Below, piece after piece: positions 1 through 9,285 of a stretch of DNA of 64,000 bases. This DNA comes from Mycolicibacterium sp. S2-37 (GTDB lineage Bacteria; Actinomycetota; Actinomycetes; Mycobacteriales; Mycobacteriaceae). Position 1 is the stretch's first letter; every line of letters starts with the position of its first letter. A program made the translations under genes and the position numbers. The stretch spans positions 248,001-312,000 of the forward strand of contig NZ_JAFEVR010000006.1 of assembly GCF_017352375.1 (NCBI RefSeq), written 5' to 3'. A model generated the notes under the pieces. The model was not told where the DNA came from. It ran no database searches and saw only the letters and a list, made by a program, of their open reading frames with translations.

Positions 1-255
1 GAGTTCGCCGCCAAACAGGCTGAGACGGCAGGACATTCACTCGGCCACGAACTCGCGTTGCTCACCGTGCACGGCGTTCTGCATCTTCTCGGCTACGACC
101 ACGCCGAACCCGATGAGGAGAAGGAGATGTTCGCCCTGCAGCGCGAACTGCTCGAGGAGTGGGTGGCCGAACAGGTCGAGGCCTACCATCAGGATCGCCA
201 GATCGAGCGGGACCGCCGCTTGCTGGACAGATCCCGACACTTCGACACACCGTGA
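1..255 (+). CDS. ybeY: Endoribonuclease YbeY, C-terminal part (5' end outside window)
   Basis: The frame is open from base 1 to a TGA at 253-255, so the N-terminus is missing. The metal-binding signature of the UPF0054/YbeY family, [11 protein letters not shown] (three histidines spaced H-x3-H-x5-H), is at about residues 23-33 of the fragment, followed by the usual acidic EEKEMFALQ helix. YbeY is a zinc-dependent single-strand endoribonuclease involved in 16S rRNA 3'-end maturation and ribosome quality control. The stop codon overlaps the GTG start of the CBS-domain gene downstream, as in the mycobacterial ybeY-corC-era operon. The family call is secure; only the C-terminal half is visible. 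Confidence 0.95.
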   Translation, partial: EFAAKQAETAGHSLGHELALLTVHGVLHLLGYDHAEPDEEKEMFALQRELLEEWVAEQVEAYHQDRQIERDRRLLDRSRHFDTP

Positions 256-1565
256 ACGGGGTTCCGCAGCTCGTCGGCGCCATCGTCCTGGTCGCGTTGG
301 GCGGCCTGTTCGCCGCGATCGACGCCGCGCTGAGCACGGTGTCGATGGCCCGCGTCGAAGAACTCGTGCGTGAGGAACGGCCGGGTGCGGTGCGGCTCTC
401 GCGGGTGATGAACGAGCGGCCGCGGTTCATCAACCTCATCGTGCTGCTGCGGATCAGCTGCGAGGTGACCGCGACCGTACTGCTGGCCGCTTATCTGGAC
501 GGGCATCTCGGCGTCAGCTGGGGGCTGGCCGCGGCCGCGGGCATCATGGCGGTCGTCAGCTTCGTCGCTGTCGGCGTCGGTCCGCGCACACTCGGCCGGC
601 AGCACGCATATCCGATCGCGCTCTACACCGCCCTTCCGCTGCAGGCGATCTCCATACTGCTGCTGCCCATCAGCCGGCTGCTGGTGCTGATCGGCAACGC
701 GCTGACCCCGGGCCGCGGCTTCCGGCACGGGCCGTTCGCCTCCGAGATCGAGCTCCGCGAGGTCGTCGACCTGGCCCAGCAGCGCGGCGTGGTCGCCGAC
801 GACGAGCGCCGGATGATCCAGTCGGTGTTCGAACTCGGTGACACCCCGGCGCGTGAGGTGATGGTGCCGCGCACCGAGATGGTGTGGATCGAGAAGGACA
901 AGACGGCCGGTCAGGCCACCTCGTTGGCCGTGCGCAGCGGGCACTCCCGGATTCCGGTGATCGGGGAGAACGTCGATGACGTCGTGGGCGTGGTCTACCT
1001 CAAGGACCTCGTCCAGCAGACGTATTACTCGGTCAACGGCGGCAGGGACACCAATGTCGCGCAGGTGATGCGGCCTGCGGTGTTCGTGCCGGACTCCAAA
1101 CCGCTCGACGAACTGCTCCGCGAGATGCAGCGCGATCGCTACCACATGGCGCTGCTCGTCGACGAATACGGCGCCATCGCCGGACTGGTCACCATCGAGG
1201 ACGTGCTCGAGGAGATCGTCGGGGAGATCGCCGACGAGTACGACACCGATGAGGTCGCGCCTGTCGAGGAACTCGGCGACGGGCAGTACCGGGTGTCGGC
1301 CCGGCTGCCGATCGAGGATCTCAGCGAGCTCTACGACATCCAGGTCAACGAGGACCTCGACGTCGACACCGTCGGTGGCCTCGTCGCCCTCGAGCTGGGC
1401 CGCGTGCCGCTGCCCGGTGCCGAGGTGACCTGGGACGGGCTGCGGCTGCGGGCCGAAGGCGGTCCCGATCACCGCGGTCGCGTGCGCATCGGCACCGTGT
1501 TGATCAGCCCGACCGAATCCGACGAGGACGACGACGAGAGTGAACCGGAGGAGCGCGGTGCCTGA
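252..1565 (+). CDS. CorC/HlyC-like membrane protein with DUF21 (CNNM) and CBS domains
   Basis: A 437-residue protein. The GTG start at 252 overlaps the ybeY stop (GTGA); starting further upstream would run through ybeY. The N-terminal 160 residues contain hydrophobic helices (about 7-28, 60-80, 90-112, 130-150) of the DUF21/CNNM type. A CBS pair follows, with the family signature EVMVPRTEM near residue 195 and [20 protein letters not shown] in the second repeat. A CorC_HlyC C-terminal domain and an acidic tail ([11 protein letters not shown]) complete it. CNNM/CorC proteins are linked to magnesium or cobalt efflux; older annotations call them hemolysins. It matches the Rv2366c position between ybeY and era. 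Transport substrate is inferred only. Confidence 0.9.
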   Translation: MNGVPQLVGAIVLVALGGLFAAIDAALSTVSMARVEELVREERPGAVRLSRVMNERPRFINLIVLLRISCEVTATVLLAAYLDGHLGVSWGLAAAAGIMAVVSFVAVGVGPRTLGRQHAYPIALYTALPLQAISILLLPISRLLVLIGNALTPGRGFRHGPFASEIELREVVDLAQQRGVVADDERRMIQSVFELGDTPAREVMVPRTEMVWIEKDKTAGQATSLAVRSGHSRIPVIGENVDDVVGVVYLKDLVQQTYYSVNGGRDTNVAQVMRPAVFVPDSKPLDELLREMQRDRYHMALLVDEYGAIAGLVTIEDVLEEIVGEIADEYDTDEVAPVEELGDGQYRVSARLPIEDLSELYDIQVNEDLDVDTVGGLVALELGRVPLPGAEVTWDGLRLRAEGGPDHRGRVRIGTVLISPTESDEDDDESEPEERGA

Positions 1566-1875
1566 ACTCGATGCCGAGGACGCGAAGCTGGTGACGCTGG
1601 CGCGCGGTGCGATGGGCCGTGCGGAGGCGCCCAGCGGGGCGGCGGTACGTGATCTCGACGGCCGGACCTACGCCGGTGCACCCGTCGGTCTGGCCGCCCT
1701 GCAGCTGACGGCGTTGCAGGCCGCGGTGGCGGCGGCGGTGTCCAGTGGTGCGGCCGGGTTGGAGGCGGCGGTGCTGGTGGGCGGATCGGCGGACGACGCC
1801 GGGGTCGCGGCGGTGCGTGAACTCTCGGCCGATGCCGCGATCATCGTCACCGACCGCGCGGGCACCGTGCAGTGA
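1558..1875 (+). CDS. Small conserved protein, cytidine-deaminase-like (Rv2365c-type)
   Basis: A 105-residue protein beginning [13 protein letters not shown] chose GTG 1558 because GGAGGAG lies just upstream (1546-1552) and the start overlaps the end of the CorC gene; GTG 1540 would add six residues. The sequence is Ala/Val-rich and resembles the core fold of the mycobacterial Rv2365c family, often labelled cytidine deaminase-like. I do not see the canonical HAE and PCxxC zinc motifs of an active cytidine deaminase, so enzymatic activity is doubtful. It sits directly before era with a 4-bp overlap, so it is co-translated with a ribosome-biogenesis GTPase. Function unknown. Confidence 0.75.
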   Translation: MPELDAEDAKLVTLARGAMGRAEAPSGAAVRDLDGRTYAGAPVGLAALQLTALQAAVAAAVSSGAAGLEAAVLVGGSADDAGVAAVRELSADAAIIVTDRAGTVQ

Positions 1876-2783
1876 GCGAATTCCGTTCCGGCTTCGTCTG
1901 TTTCGTCGGCAGACCCAACACCGGTAAGTCCACTCTGACCAACGCGCTGGTCGGGTCGAAGGTGGCGATCACGTCGAACCGGCCGCAGACCACCCGGCAC
2001 ACGATCCGGGGAATCGTGCACCGCGAGGACTTCCAGATCATCCTCGTCGACACCCCTGGGCTGCACCGGCCGCGCACGCTGCTGGGCCAGCGGCTCAACG
2101 AGCTGGTCAAGGACACCTACTCCGAGGTCGACGTCATCTGCCTGTGCATCCCCGCCGACGAGACGATCGGGCCGGGGGACCGGTGGATCCACGAACAGAT
2201 CCGCGCGGTCGCGCCGCGGACCACGCTCGTCGTGGTCGTCACGAAAATCGACAAGGTCACCAAGGACCGCGTCGCCGCGCAACTGATGGCGGTCAGTGAA
2301 CTGGTCGGCCCCGACGTCGACATCGTGCCGGTGTCTGCGACCAAGGGTGAACAGCTCGACGTGCTCACCGGTCTGCTCGCCGCGAAACTGCCACCGGGCC
2401 CGGCGTTCTACCCCGAGGGCGAACTGACCGATGAGCCCGAGGAGGTGCTCATGGCCGAGCTCATCCGCGAGGCGGCGCTCGAGGGAGTGCGCGACGAGCT
2501 GCCGCACTCGCTGGCGGTGGTGATCGACGAGATCAGCCCCCGCGCCGACCGGTCGCCCGAACAGGGTGAACTCATCGATGTACACGCGATCCTCTACGTC
2601 GAACGCGACAGCCAGAAGGGCATCGTGATCGGCAAGGGGGGCGCCCGCCTGCGTGAGGTGGGAACCGCAGCGCGTACCCAGATCGAGAAGCTGCTCGGCA
2701 CCAAGGTCTACCTTGACCTGCGGGTGAAGATCGCGAAGAACTGGCAGCGGGATCCGAAACAGCTGGGACGGCTGGGTTTCTGA
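1872..2783 (+). CDS. era: GTPase Era
   Basis: A 303-residue protein of normal Era length. The GTG start overlaps the preceding stop (GTGA). The G-domain has G1 GRPNTGKST (residues about 13-21), the switch I stretch QTTRHTIRG, G3 DTPG and G4 TKID. The C-terminal KH RNA-binding domain carries GIVIGKGGARLREVG and ends with the usual NWQRDPKQLGRLGF. Era binds the 3' end of 16S rRNA and is required for 30S assembly. It is last in the ybeY-corC-orf-era run. In M. tuberculosis amiA2 is next; here about 19.4 kb of accessory DNA intervenes. Confidence 0.97.
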   Translation: MSEFRSGFVCFVGRPNTGKSTLTNALVGSKVAITSNRPQTTRHTIRGIVHREDFQIILVDTPGLHRPRTLLGQRLNELVKDTYSEVDVICLCIPADETIGPGDRWIHEQIRAVAPRTTLVVVVTKIDKVTKDRVAAQLMAVSELVGPDVDIVPVSATKGEQLDVLTGLLAAKLPPGPAFYPEGELTDEPEEVLMAELIREAALEGVRDELPHSLAVVIDEISPRADRSPEQGELIDVHAILYVERDSQKGIVIGKGGARLREVGTAARTQIEKLLGTKVYLDLRVKIAKNWQRDPKQLGRLGF

Positions 2784-2805
2784 GCCCGGTCGCCGAGACT
2801 TGCCT

Positions 2806-2817
2806 ACTGTCGACAAT
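2806..2817. promoter_or_regulatory. Candidate GntR operator 1 (ACTGTCGACAAT)
   Basis: Matches 11 of 12 positions of the palindrome ATTGTCGACAAT found four more times in this island. It lies 37 bp before the TTG start of the flavin oxidoreductase. TACTGT (2805-2810), which fits a mycobacterial TAnnnT -10 element, overlaps the left arm, so a bound repressor would occlude RNA polymerase. Assignment to the GntR protein at 10389-11081 is an inference from shared motif and location. Confidence 0.65.
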
Positions 2818-2853
2818 CAACTACCATCGAGCCGATGAACGGACGAGTGCCGG

Positions 2854-3804
2854 TTGTCTAGGCCGAGGACGCCCGACGGTACCGATGCCCGGGTCGGCGT
2901 GGTGTGGCGGCCGGACTCGGATCCCGGCGCACTGGCGTCCTTCGCCGGCCACGCCGAGCACGCGGGCGTCGATGACCTGTGGCTGTGGGAGGACTGCTTC
3001 CTGCAGGGAGGGATCGCTCAAGCGGCGGTCGCGCTCGCCGTGACGCGATCGCTCGTCGTCGGCGTCGGAGTGTTGCCTGCACCGCTACGCAGTGTGGTCG
3101 CCACCGCGCTGGAGATCTCAACGTTGGGCACGATGTTCCCCGGCCGTGTGCAGGTGGCGATCGGCCATGGCGTGCAGGACTGGATGCGCCAAGCCGGCGT
3201 CGCAGTGGCCTCCCCGCTGACCCTCCTTCGCGAGTACGTGACTGCCCTCCGCGAGCTCCTGGCTGGGCGGACGGTCAGTGTGGCGGGCGAGTACATCCGC
3301 CTCGACGCGGTTCGACTGGAGTACGCAACGGACATTCCCGTCCCGGTGCTCATCGGCGGTGCAGGCCCGAAGACGCTGATGCTGGCCGGTGAGATCGCCG
3401 ATGGCGTCGTCCTGGATTGCCAGCACACCCCATCGAGTGTTTCGACGGCCCTCGGACATGTCCGTCAGGGGCGGGCCGCTCGCGCCCCGCAGCGGTTCCG
3501 GCAGGTGATGTATCTGGCCTGCGCACCGGGACCGGGCGCCGGTCGGCGACTGAGCGAGGAGGCGCACCGCTGGAATCTGGACCCTGCTTCGGAATTCGGC
3601 GTCGGCGGCTCAACGGAGGAGATCAACGCAGGCATCGCACCCTACTGTGCGGCGGGGGTCGACACACTGATCCTCCAGCCGGTCGGCGAAGCCGTTGAGC
3701 AGGCACAATTTCCAGCCCTGATCACGGGCGTCGCCACGGCGTGGGGTCCCCTCCAAGCCACAGACCCGGTCGCCCACACCACAAGCCGGAGGAGTTCCGT
3801 ATGA
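2854..3804 (+). CDS. LLM-class (luciferase-like) flavin-dependent oxidoreductase
   Basis: A 316-residue protein of the bacterial luciferase-like fold. Features include the N-terminal VGVVWRPDSDPG strand, GVDDLWLWED (the typical FDSLWxxE region), GVGVLPAPLRSVVATALEISTL, and the phosphate-binding FPGRVQVAIGHG stretch, then VLIGGAGPKTLMLAGEIADGVVLD. Such enzymes use FMN or F420 to hydroxylate, cleave or reduce small organic substrates. The TTG start at 2854 is the first in frame after the operator; no strong ribosome binding site is visible, so the start is uncertain. It overlaps the oxidase downstream by 4 bp and forms a two-gene operon under operator 1. FMN versus F420 use cannot be decided from sequence alone. 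Confidence 0.8.
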   Translation: MSRPRTPDGTDARVGVVWRPDSDPGALASFAGHAEHAGVDDLWLWEDCFLQGGIAQAAVALAVTRSLVVGVGVLPAPLRSVVATALEISTLGTMFPGRVQVAIGHGVQDWMRQAGVAVASPLTLLREYVTALRELLAGRTVSVAGEYIRLDAVRLEYATDIPVPVLIGGAGPKTLMLAGEIADGVVLDCQHTPSSVSTALGHVRQGRAARAPQRFRQVMYLACAPGPGAGRRLSEEAHRWNLDPASEFGVGGSTEEINAGIAPYCAAGVDTLILQPVGEAVEQAQFPALITGVATAWGPLQATDPVAHTTSRRSSV

Positions 3805-5063
3805 CACCGCGCGCAGCTCGAGCCGTCCCCGACGTGCCCTTCGTCGAATCGCGCCCATGGACGAACTGGTCCCTCCTGGCGACGTCGACGCCTGCCTTCA
3901 CGATGAAACCCCGCACCGAGGAGGAGGTTGTGGACTGTGTCCGATTCGCCGTCGCCAACCGCCTGCCCGTGCGCCCGGTCGGCACCGGTCATTCGTGGAC
4001 GGCGCTGTGCACCACCGACGGCGTCCAGATCGACGTGAGTGCGCTGACCGGTGTCCGCGTCGTGGACCGCGAACGCAAGCTCGTGGCGGTCAAGGCCGGC
4101 ACCACGGTCTGGGATCTGGGCGAAGCGCTGTGGGAGGAGGGCTTCTCGCTGAAGAACCAGGGCGATATCGACGTGCAAACCATTGCAGGCGCCCTGTCCA
4201 CGGGGACTCACGGATCGGGAATCGAGCTGGGCATCCTGGCATCTTCGGTGCATCGCGTCCGGCTGGTGGATGGCAGGGGCGACCTCGTCGAGATCACCGC
4301 TGAGGACGCCGACGCGCTGCATGCCGCGCAGGTGTCGCTGGGCATGCTGGGGATCATCGTGGAGGTTGAACTGGAGGTCGTCGACCGCTACTACCTCGAG
4401 GAGGAGGTCACCTACCCCTCCTGGCAGGACCTGCTCGACGGGTGGGAGCGTGACGTGGCGGACAATCGGCACTCGTCCTGGTTCTGGTTCCCCGACGACA
4501 CGTCGCCGCCGCTCTACCAGTTGCCGGTCCCCGAGGGGGAGTCGGTCGTCGACCGAGCACACCTGCGGCGAATCAACGTCGCGGAGGGGCCCGCGCGCCA
4601 AATCGGCCCCAACCGGCGAATCGACCGTAACTACCTCATCTACCACGGCGAATTCACCGGCCCGTACTACGAATTCGAGATCTTCGTCCCGGCCGAACAT
4701 GCGCGCGAGGCTGTCACCCGGATCCGGGAGATCGTGCAGACCACCCGCCCCGGCGAGAAGTTCCCCGTGCAGCCGCGCTGGGTCAAGGGGGACGACGCCC
4801 TGCTGTCCCCGGCATACAAGACCGACTCCGTGGGTATCTCGGTGTCGGGCAACGACACCACGGACTACAACGACTACTTCCGGGAGGTCTATGCCGCCCT
4901 CGCGGAGTTCGGACCGCGAATGCACTGGGGCAAAGTGCATTTCCTGGGCCGACGCGATGTGGAGTCGATGTATCCCGAATTCGGGACGTTCCAGGAGGTC
5001 CGCAACCGATTCGATCCCGACGGCATCTTCCTCAACGACTACACCAGGACGTTGTTCGCCTGA
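3801..5063 (+). CDS. FAD-dependent sugar-lactone/alditol oxidase family (VAO superfamily)
   Basis: A 420-residue protein with ATG at 3801 inside an ATGA overlap and GGAGGAG 12 bp upstream. FAD_binding_4 region: PVRPVGTGHSWTALCTTDGV (about residues 57-76), a GDIDVQTIAGALSTGTHGSG loop, and the C-terminal D-arabinono-1,4-lactone oxidase (ALO) domain with MHWGKVHFLG and FDPDGIFLNDYTRTLF. Members include L-gulono-1,4-lactone dehydrogenase (Rv1771) and bacterial alditol oxidase; they oxidise a hydroxyl or lactone using flavin. Clustering with the luciferase-like gene and the GntR operator points to a catabolic role. The real substrate is unknown. Whether it is an oxidase (O2) or a dehydrogenase cannot be told. 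Confidence 0.82.
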   Translation: MTPRAARAVPDVPFVESRPWTNWSLLATSTPAFTMKPRTEEEVVDCVRFAVANRLPVRPVGTGHSWTALCTTDGVQIDVSALTGVRVVDRERKLVAVKAGTTVWDLGEALWEEGFSLKNQGDIDVQTIAGALSTGTHGSGIELGILASSVHRVRLVDGRGDLVEITAEDADALHAAQVSLGMLGIIVEVELEVVDRYYLEEEVTYPSWQDLLDGWERDVADNRHSSWFWFPDDTSPPLYQLPVPEGESVVDRAHLRRINVAEGPARQIGPNRRIDRNYLIYHGEFTGPYYEFEIFVPAEHAREAVTRIREIVQTTRPGEKFPVQPRWVKGDDALLSPAYKTDSVGISVSGNDTTDYNDYFREVYAALAEFGPRMHWGKVHFLGRRDVESMYPEFGTFQEVRNRFDPDGIFLNDYTRTLFA

Positions 5064-5067
5064 CGCA

Positions 5068-6900
5068 TCACACGAAAGAGCGCTTGCCGAAGCGGTCCTG
5101 TATCTGGCTGACGGCCCGGAAAGCGCTGCGCAGGTGGCGTCGCTCGGAGTTGTCCAGGGCCAGCGGGTCGACCCCCGACTGGAACGAGCCGCCCTCCCGG
5201 ATCGCCGTCACCTGCGCGTCGAATTCAACCTGATAGCAGAGTCGGAAGGCGCTCACCAGCGTGTCGGCTTCCTCAACGCTGAGCAGGCCGGCCTGGTGCG
5301 CGTGTGCCAGTCGCTGCGGAGTCGTTCCGACGACGTCGCCGGTGCGGTGGGCGAGTGCCCGGGCCAGCGAGGCCACGGGGCGAAGACCGGCTCTTTTCAG
5401 ATTCAGGCGGCTTCTCTGCTCGCCGAAGTGTCCGACGACGAACCCGCGCACGAATCCGCTCGGGGGCCGATCGTTCAACGCGAAATCCATTAGTGCGCGG
5501 GAGAATCCGTCCCGACCGGATCCGGCCGTCAGGCTATTGCGTAGTCCTTGGACGAGGGTCGGCCGCGTCACCGGCCGCGCGTCGAGCATCGTCGAGGCGA
5601 GAAGCAGGTGATCGACGTCCTCGGGCTCGGTGCGCCATACCTGTGCCACGTCGCGCCATTGTTGGCTGGGCCGGCTGAACAGCGGCGAGGATGCGTTGAG
5701 CCCCTTCGGACACGGCTGGAGGCCGCAGTGGGCCAAGGCGGCGATCAGCGGTTCGGCTCCGGCGGCGCTGCGCTCCCGCGACACCGACTCGCCCACCGGA
5801 CCGACCCAGGCGACCGCGGTGTCCAGATCGGAGTTGGGCAGCGGCTCGCGGCGACCCAGCGAGCCCAACAGCATCCACGAGCAGTCGAAGTCGGCTAGAG
5901 ACGTTGCCGGCACGCACAATTCGATCGCCTTGACGTAGACGGCCTCCACCATCGCCGACAGCAGACGGCCCAGGTGCTCGGCAGCGACGCCGGATTCCCA
6001 GAGTTCCACCGTTGTGGGCGTCAGCAGCCGACAGGTTTCCGCGAGGTCGTCGACACTCACGGCCGAGGCGATCGCTGTCCGGATCATCAGCGGATTGCGC
6101 ACCTCGGCGGTGGCCATATCGACCACCCTGGTGACGCCTATCGGATTCCCCGCGGCGTCGTCAACGACCAGATGGTGGATTCCGCGTTCGACCATGAACA
6201 AATAAGCGGTGCTCACGGTGTTCTCGGCGCTCATCGAGATCGCAGGAGAGCTGCCGATGAGTGACACCGGCGCATCGACAACGACGTCGCCGGTCGCCAC
6301 CCGCCGCCGGAAGTCGTCGTCGGTGACGATTCCGGTTCGACCGCCGTCCCGATAGAGCGCACATGAGCGCCCGGCCCGTGTCATGGCGACGGCGACGTCA
6401 CGGACCGTATCGGAAGCTTCGCACCATGTGATCGGGTGCATGACTTCGTGAATGGGACGTTCGAGGCGTGCGATCGTAGCGCCCGAGCTGATCACCCGGT
6501 CGCGCGCGACGAGTGTTCCGTAATGAGCGAACTGCAGCCGCTCGGCGTGCTGCAGCAACCGCAGAGGGTTGGGAAGTCGGTAGCACGTGGTGTCTTCGCT
6601 GGCGCGAGCCTGCAGCGGCGGAGGGAGTCCGGACAGCACCGAGATGTGTCCGAAGGTGTCGCCGACGGTCAGTACGTCGATCGTCCGGCCGCGGTCCGTG
6701 AGCTCGACGGCGCCGGATCGCACGACGTACAGATGATCAAGCGGGGGGCCGTCGGCCTCGACGACGGTGGCGCCCCTCGCGTACGTCTCCGTGGTGGCCG
6801 CGCAAGCCAGGCGTTCGACGTCGTCATCGTCGAGTCGGTCGTAGGGCGGCTGGCTCCCCAGGAACGCGACAACCTCGTCATGGTTGGCCGGTTGCGTCAT
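5068..6900 (-). CDS. cNMP-binding/CBS/DUF294 putative nucleotidyltransferase
   Basis: A 610-residue multidomain protein, ATG at 6900. In order: a cyclic-nucleotide-binding domain (about 10-130, with FGHISVLSGLPPP in place of the usual FGE-LL-PR box), two CBS domains (about 150-280), a DUF294 nucleotidyltransferase core with GSLGRREPLPNSDLD (about 345-360: the GS-G-R-E and DxD pattern of the GlnD/kanamycin-transferase fold), and a DUF294_C domain containing DARPV. Relatives occur with acetate/solute symporters or with DnaQ-like exonucleases and are thought to be nucleotide-sensing regulators. It converges on the oxidase operon (4-bp gap). A paralogue lies at 19722-21548. Confidence 0.85.
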   Translation of the reverse strand: MTQPANHDEVVAFLGSQPPYDRLDDDDVERLACAATTETYARGATVVEADGPPLDHLYVVRSGAVELTDRGRTIDVLTVGDTFGHISVLSGLPPPLQARASEDTTCYRLPNPLRLLQHAERLQFAHYGTLVARDRVISSGATIARLERPIHEVMHPITWCEASDTVRDVAVAMTRAGRSCALYRDGGRTGIVTDDDFRRRVATGDVVVDAPVSLIGSSPAISMSAENTVSTAYLFMVERGIHHLVVDDAAGNPIGVTRVVDMATAEVRNPLMIRTAIASAVSVDDLAETCRLLTPTTVELWESGVAAEHLGRLLSAMVEAVYVKAIELCVPATSLADFDCSWMLLGSLGRREPLPNSDLDTAVAWVGPVGESVSRERSAAGAEPLIAALAHCGLQPCPKGLNASSPLFSRPSQQWRDVAQVWRTEPEDVDHLLLASTMLDARPVTRPTLVQGLRNSLTAGSGRDGFSRALMDFALNDRPPSGFVRGFVVGHFGEQRSRLNLKRAGLRPVASLARALAHRTGDVVGTTPQRLAHAHQAGLLSVEEADTLVSAFRLCYQVEFDAQVTAIREGGSFQSGVDPLALDNSERRHLRSAFRAVSQIQDRFGKRSFV

Positions 6901-7000
6901 CGCTTCGAGATTACCTGTCGCAGCGGGTGTTACGTCCGCCTAGAGTGAGTCGACGTGTCCCCGTGTCGCGTACCGGCACCGGTGGCCCGCGGGAGGCGCG

Positions 7001-8236
7001 ATGATCGATGACCCGGGTGAGCGAAGCGTCGACGGCGCCGTCGGTCGGTGGCGGGCGGTGATCCTGATGTCAGGGCTCCTTGCAATCTCGGTCAATCAAC
7101 GCCCCGCGTTGGTCGCCGTGGGGCCGCTCACCCCGCAGTTGCGCTCGGAGACGGGCCTGGGTGCGGCTGCAACGAGCCTGCTCACGACATTGCCGCTGTT
7201 GTGCTTTGGCGTATTCGCGATGGTGGCGCCCGCCGCTGCCCGGCGGTGGGGGCTCGACCGTGTCCTGGCCGGTGCCGTGGTGGTTCTGCTGTGGGGCATC
7301 GGCCTGCGGATCGTGCCGAGCACCGCGGCGCTGTTCGCCGGGTCGGCCGTTGTCGGGGTGGGGATCGCGGTGACCAACGTGCTGCTGCCCGGTGTCATCA
7401 AGCGGGACTACCCTTCGCGTACCGGGCCGATGATGGGGTTGTATTCCTTGTGTCTCAACGGCGGAGCGGCGCTGGCTGCGGCGGCGAGTGTGCCACTCGG
7501 ATCGGCGGTCGGCGCAGGTTGGCGCGTTGCCCTCGGCCTGTGGGGGATCCTCGCCGTGGCCGCGCTGATGCTGTGGTTGCCGAGGCTGCGCGGGGGAGAG
7601 CGTGGACCGGCGTCCAGGCCGGCCCGCCGACTGCCGGTCTGGCGCTCGAAAGTTGCTTGGGCGGTGGCCTCGTATATGGCGCTGCAGTCGTTGGTGTATT
7701 ACGTGTTGATCGCCTGGCTGCCAACGGTGCTCACCGACGCGGGGTTGAGCGCGTCGCGGGCGGGGGTGACGGCGTCGGTGATGAGCATCGTGGGAACGGT
7801 CAGCTCACTGCTGACGCCGATCGTCGCAACTCGGCGTAGGACCCAGAGGTCACTGGTGGGGGTGTCGGCAGCGGGCTTCGCGCTCGGCCTGGTCGGGCTC
7901 CTGTCCAACGCGGGAGGTATCCCTGTGCTGTGGGTGGTCCTGCTGGGGATCGGCCAAGGCTCGGGTATCGGACTGGCCCTCACGCTGTTCGTCCTACGGA
8001 CCCGTTCCTCCGCCGGCGCTGCCGAGCTCTCCGGTATGGCGCAGACCGTCGGCTACCTGGTCGCCGCCGCAGGGCCATTCCTGACCGGTGCGTTACATGA
8101 TCTCACCGGCAGTTGGGATGCGGTGATCGTCGCCCTGATCGTCGCCGTCGTCGCCCTGATGGCTGGTGGATGGATCGCGGCGGGGGACCGCTACGTCGAC
8201 GACGACCTCCCCCTTCCTGATAGAGATCCGATGTAG
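7001..8236 (+). CDS. MFS transporter, CynX/NimT-like
   Basis: A 411-residue integral membrane protein with about 12 hydrophobic segments. ATG 7001 is preceded by GGGAGG at 6991-6996. The first helix has SVNQRPALVAVGPLTPQL, characteristic of the CynX/NimT (cyanate/nitroimidazole) branch of the major facilitator superfamily, and GLYSLCLNGGAALAAAASVPLG matches the mid-protein signature. It is transcribed toward the DapA-like gene but ends 4 bp before operator 2, so the genes downstream have their own promoter. I infer uptake or efflux of a small organic acid or amine for the island; the substrate is not identifiable. Confidence 0.82.
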   Translation: MIDDPGERSVDGAVGRWRAVILMSGLLAISVNQRPALVAVGPLTPQLRSETGLGAAATSLLTTLPLLCFGVFAMVAPAAARRWGLDRVLAGAVVVLLWGIGLRIVPSTAALFAGSAVVGVGIAVTNVLLPGVIKRDYPSRTGPMMGLYSLCLNGGAALAAAASVPLGSAVGAGWRVALGLWGILAVAALMLWLPRLRGGERGPASRPARRLPVWRSKVAWAVASYMALQSLVYYVLIAWLPTVLTDAGLSASRAGVTASVMSIVGTVSSLLTPIVATRRRTQRSLVGVSAAGFALGLVGLLSNAGGIPVLWVVLLGIGQGSGIGLALTLFVLRTRSSAGAAELSGMAQTVGYLVAAAGPFLTGALHDLTGSWDAVIVALIVAVVALMAGGWIAAGDRYVDDDLPLPDRDPM

Positions 8237-8239
8237 TAC

Positions 8240-8251
8240 ATTGTCGACAAC
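8240..8251. promoter_or_regulatory. Candidate GntR operator 2 (ATTGTCGACAAC)
   Basis: Matches 11 of 12 positions of ATTGTCGACAAT, 52 bp before the ATG of the DapA-family gene. A CACAATA stretch follows the right arm, similar to the sites at 11243 and 19648. TACATT at 8237-8242 could be a -10 element covered by the operator. Confidence 0.7.
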
Positions 8252-8303
8252 ACACAATACTCGACGTGTGGTGTTCGTCATTCCGATACAGAGGAGACCC
8301 GAT

Positions 8304-9194
8304 ATGAGCACGCAGCCATGGCATGGCGTGGTGGTGGCGAGTGCGCTGCCGTTCAACGCCGACCTGTCAGTCGACTTCGGTGCATTCGCTGATCATGTCC
8401 GCTGGCTTGCCGAGAACGGCTGCCGCGGAATCACTCCGAACGGCTCGCTCGGGGAGTATTCGTGCCTGACCGTGGAGGAGCGGGCCAAAGTCGTCGAGGT
8501 CGCCGTCGACGCCGCACCTGACGGTTTCAGTGTCGTGCCCGGAACCGGTGCGTACGGCTCGCGAGAGGCGGCGTTCTGGGCCCGGCAGGCCAGGGATGCC
8601 GGTGCGGACGCGCTACTGTCGCTGCCGCCGAACGCGTATCGCGCCGACGACGACATTGTCTTCGCCCACTACGAGGAGGTGGCCTCGGCCGGACTGCCGG
8701 TCGTGGCGTACAACAACCCCTTGGACACGAAGGTCGATCTGACGCCGGCCATGTTGGCCCGGCTGCACTCAGCCGGCCTGATCGTCGGCGTCAAGGAGTT
8801 CTCCGGTGATGTCCGCAGGATCTACGAGATCCAGGAACTCGCACCAGAACTCGACGTCCTCGTGGGCACCGACGATGTGGTTCTGGAACTGGCACTTGCC
8901 GGCGCGAAAGGGTGGATCGCGGGGTACCCGAATGCGCTGCCCGAGACGTCGGTGCAGCTGTGGGAGCTCGCCGTGGCCGGGGATCTGGACAGGGCGCTGC
9001 CGATGTACCGCGACCTGCACTCGCTGCTGCGTTGGGACTCCAAGCCGGCATTCGTGCAGGCCATCAAACTGTCGATGGACGTGGCCGGCCGCCGCGGGGG
9101 AGCGTGCCGTCCGCCTCGGCTGGAGCTGCCTGCCGATACCGCTGCTGCGGTGCGCAAGGATACGGAGCGGGCGCTGGCACACGGGTACCGCTGA
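8304..9194 (+). CDS. DapA-family lyase/deaminase, candidate pyrroline-4-hydroxy-2-carboxylate deaminase
   Basis: A 296-residue class I aldolase-fold protein; ATG 8304 with GAGGAG 8 bp upstream. The family landmarks are present: NGSLGEYSCLT (a GTTGE-type carboxylate loop), the catalytic tyrosine in VVAYNNP (Tyr136) and the Schiff-base lysine in GVKEFSGD (Lys164). DapA relatives include dihydrodipicolinate synthase, keto-deoxy-sugar-acid dehydratases and the hydroxyproline-pathway deaminase that makes 2-oxoglutarate semialdehyde. Position next to a hydroxyproline-epimerase-like gene and in the same regulon as a semialdehyde dehydrogenase favours the last. True DapA is unlikely, as lysine genes are not near. 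Specificity is inferred from context. Confidence 0.8.
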   Translation: MSTQPWHGVVVASALPFNADLSVDFGAFADHVRWLAENGCRGITPNGSLGEYSCLTVEERAKVVEVAVDAAPDGFSVVPGTGAYGSREAAFWARQARDAGADALLSLPPNAYRADDDIVFAHYEEVASAGLPVVAYNNPLDTKVDLTPAMLARLHSAGLIVGVKEFSGDVRRIYEIQELAPELDVLVGTDDVVLELALAGAKGWIAGYPNALPETSVQLWELAVAGDLDRALPMYRDLHSLLRWDSKPAFVQAIKLSMDVAGRRGGACRPPRLELPADTAAAVRKDTERALAHGYR

Positions 9195-9285
9195 TCGTCG
9201 TGAGCGTGTTCGAGGCCGGCGCACACAGCGTCGGCCTCGAACGGGTTTCGCATCTTCGCACAATTCGAGAGACGGGAGTCATCCC

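Noticed and set aside
189-1472. Long minus-strand open frame opposite the CorC gene
   Set aside because: His/Asp/Arg-rich shadow of high-GC coding on the plus strand; no family features, no ribosome binding site.
8304-9194. True dihydrodipicolinate synthase (dapA)
   Set aside because: No lysine-pathway neighbours; placed in a catabolic regulon with an epimerase and a semialdehyde dehydrogenase.
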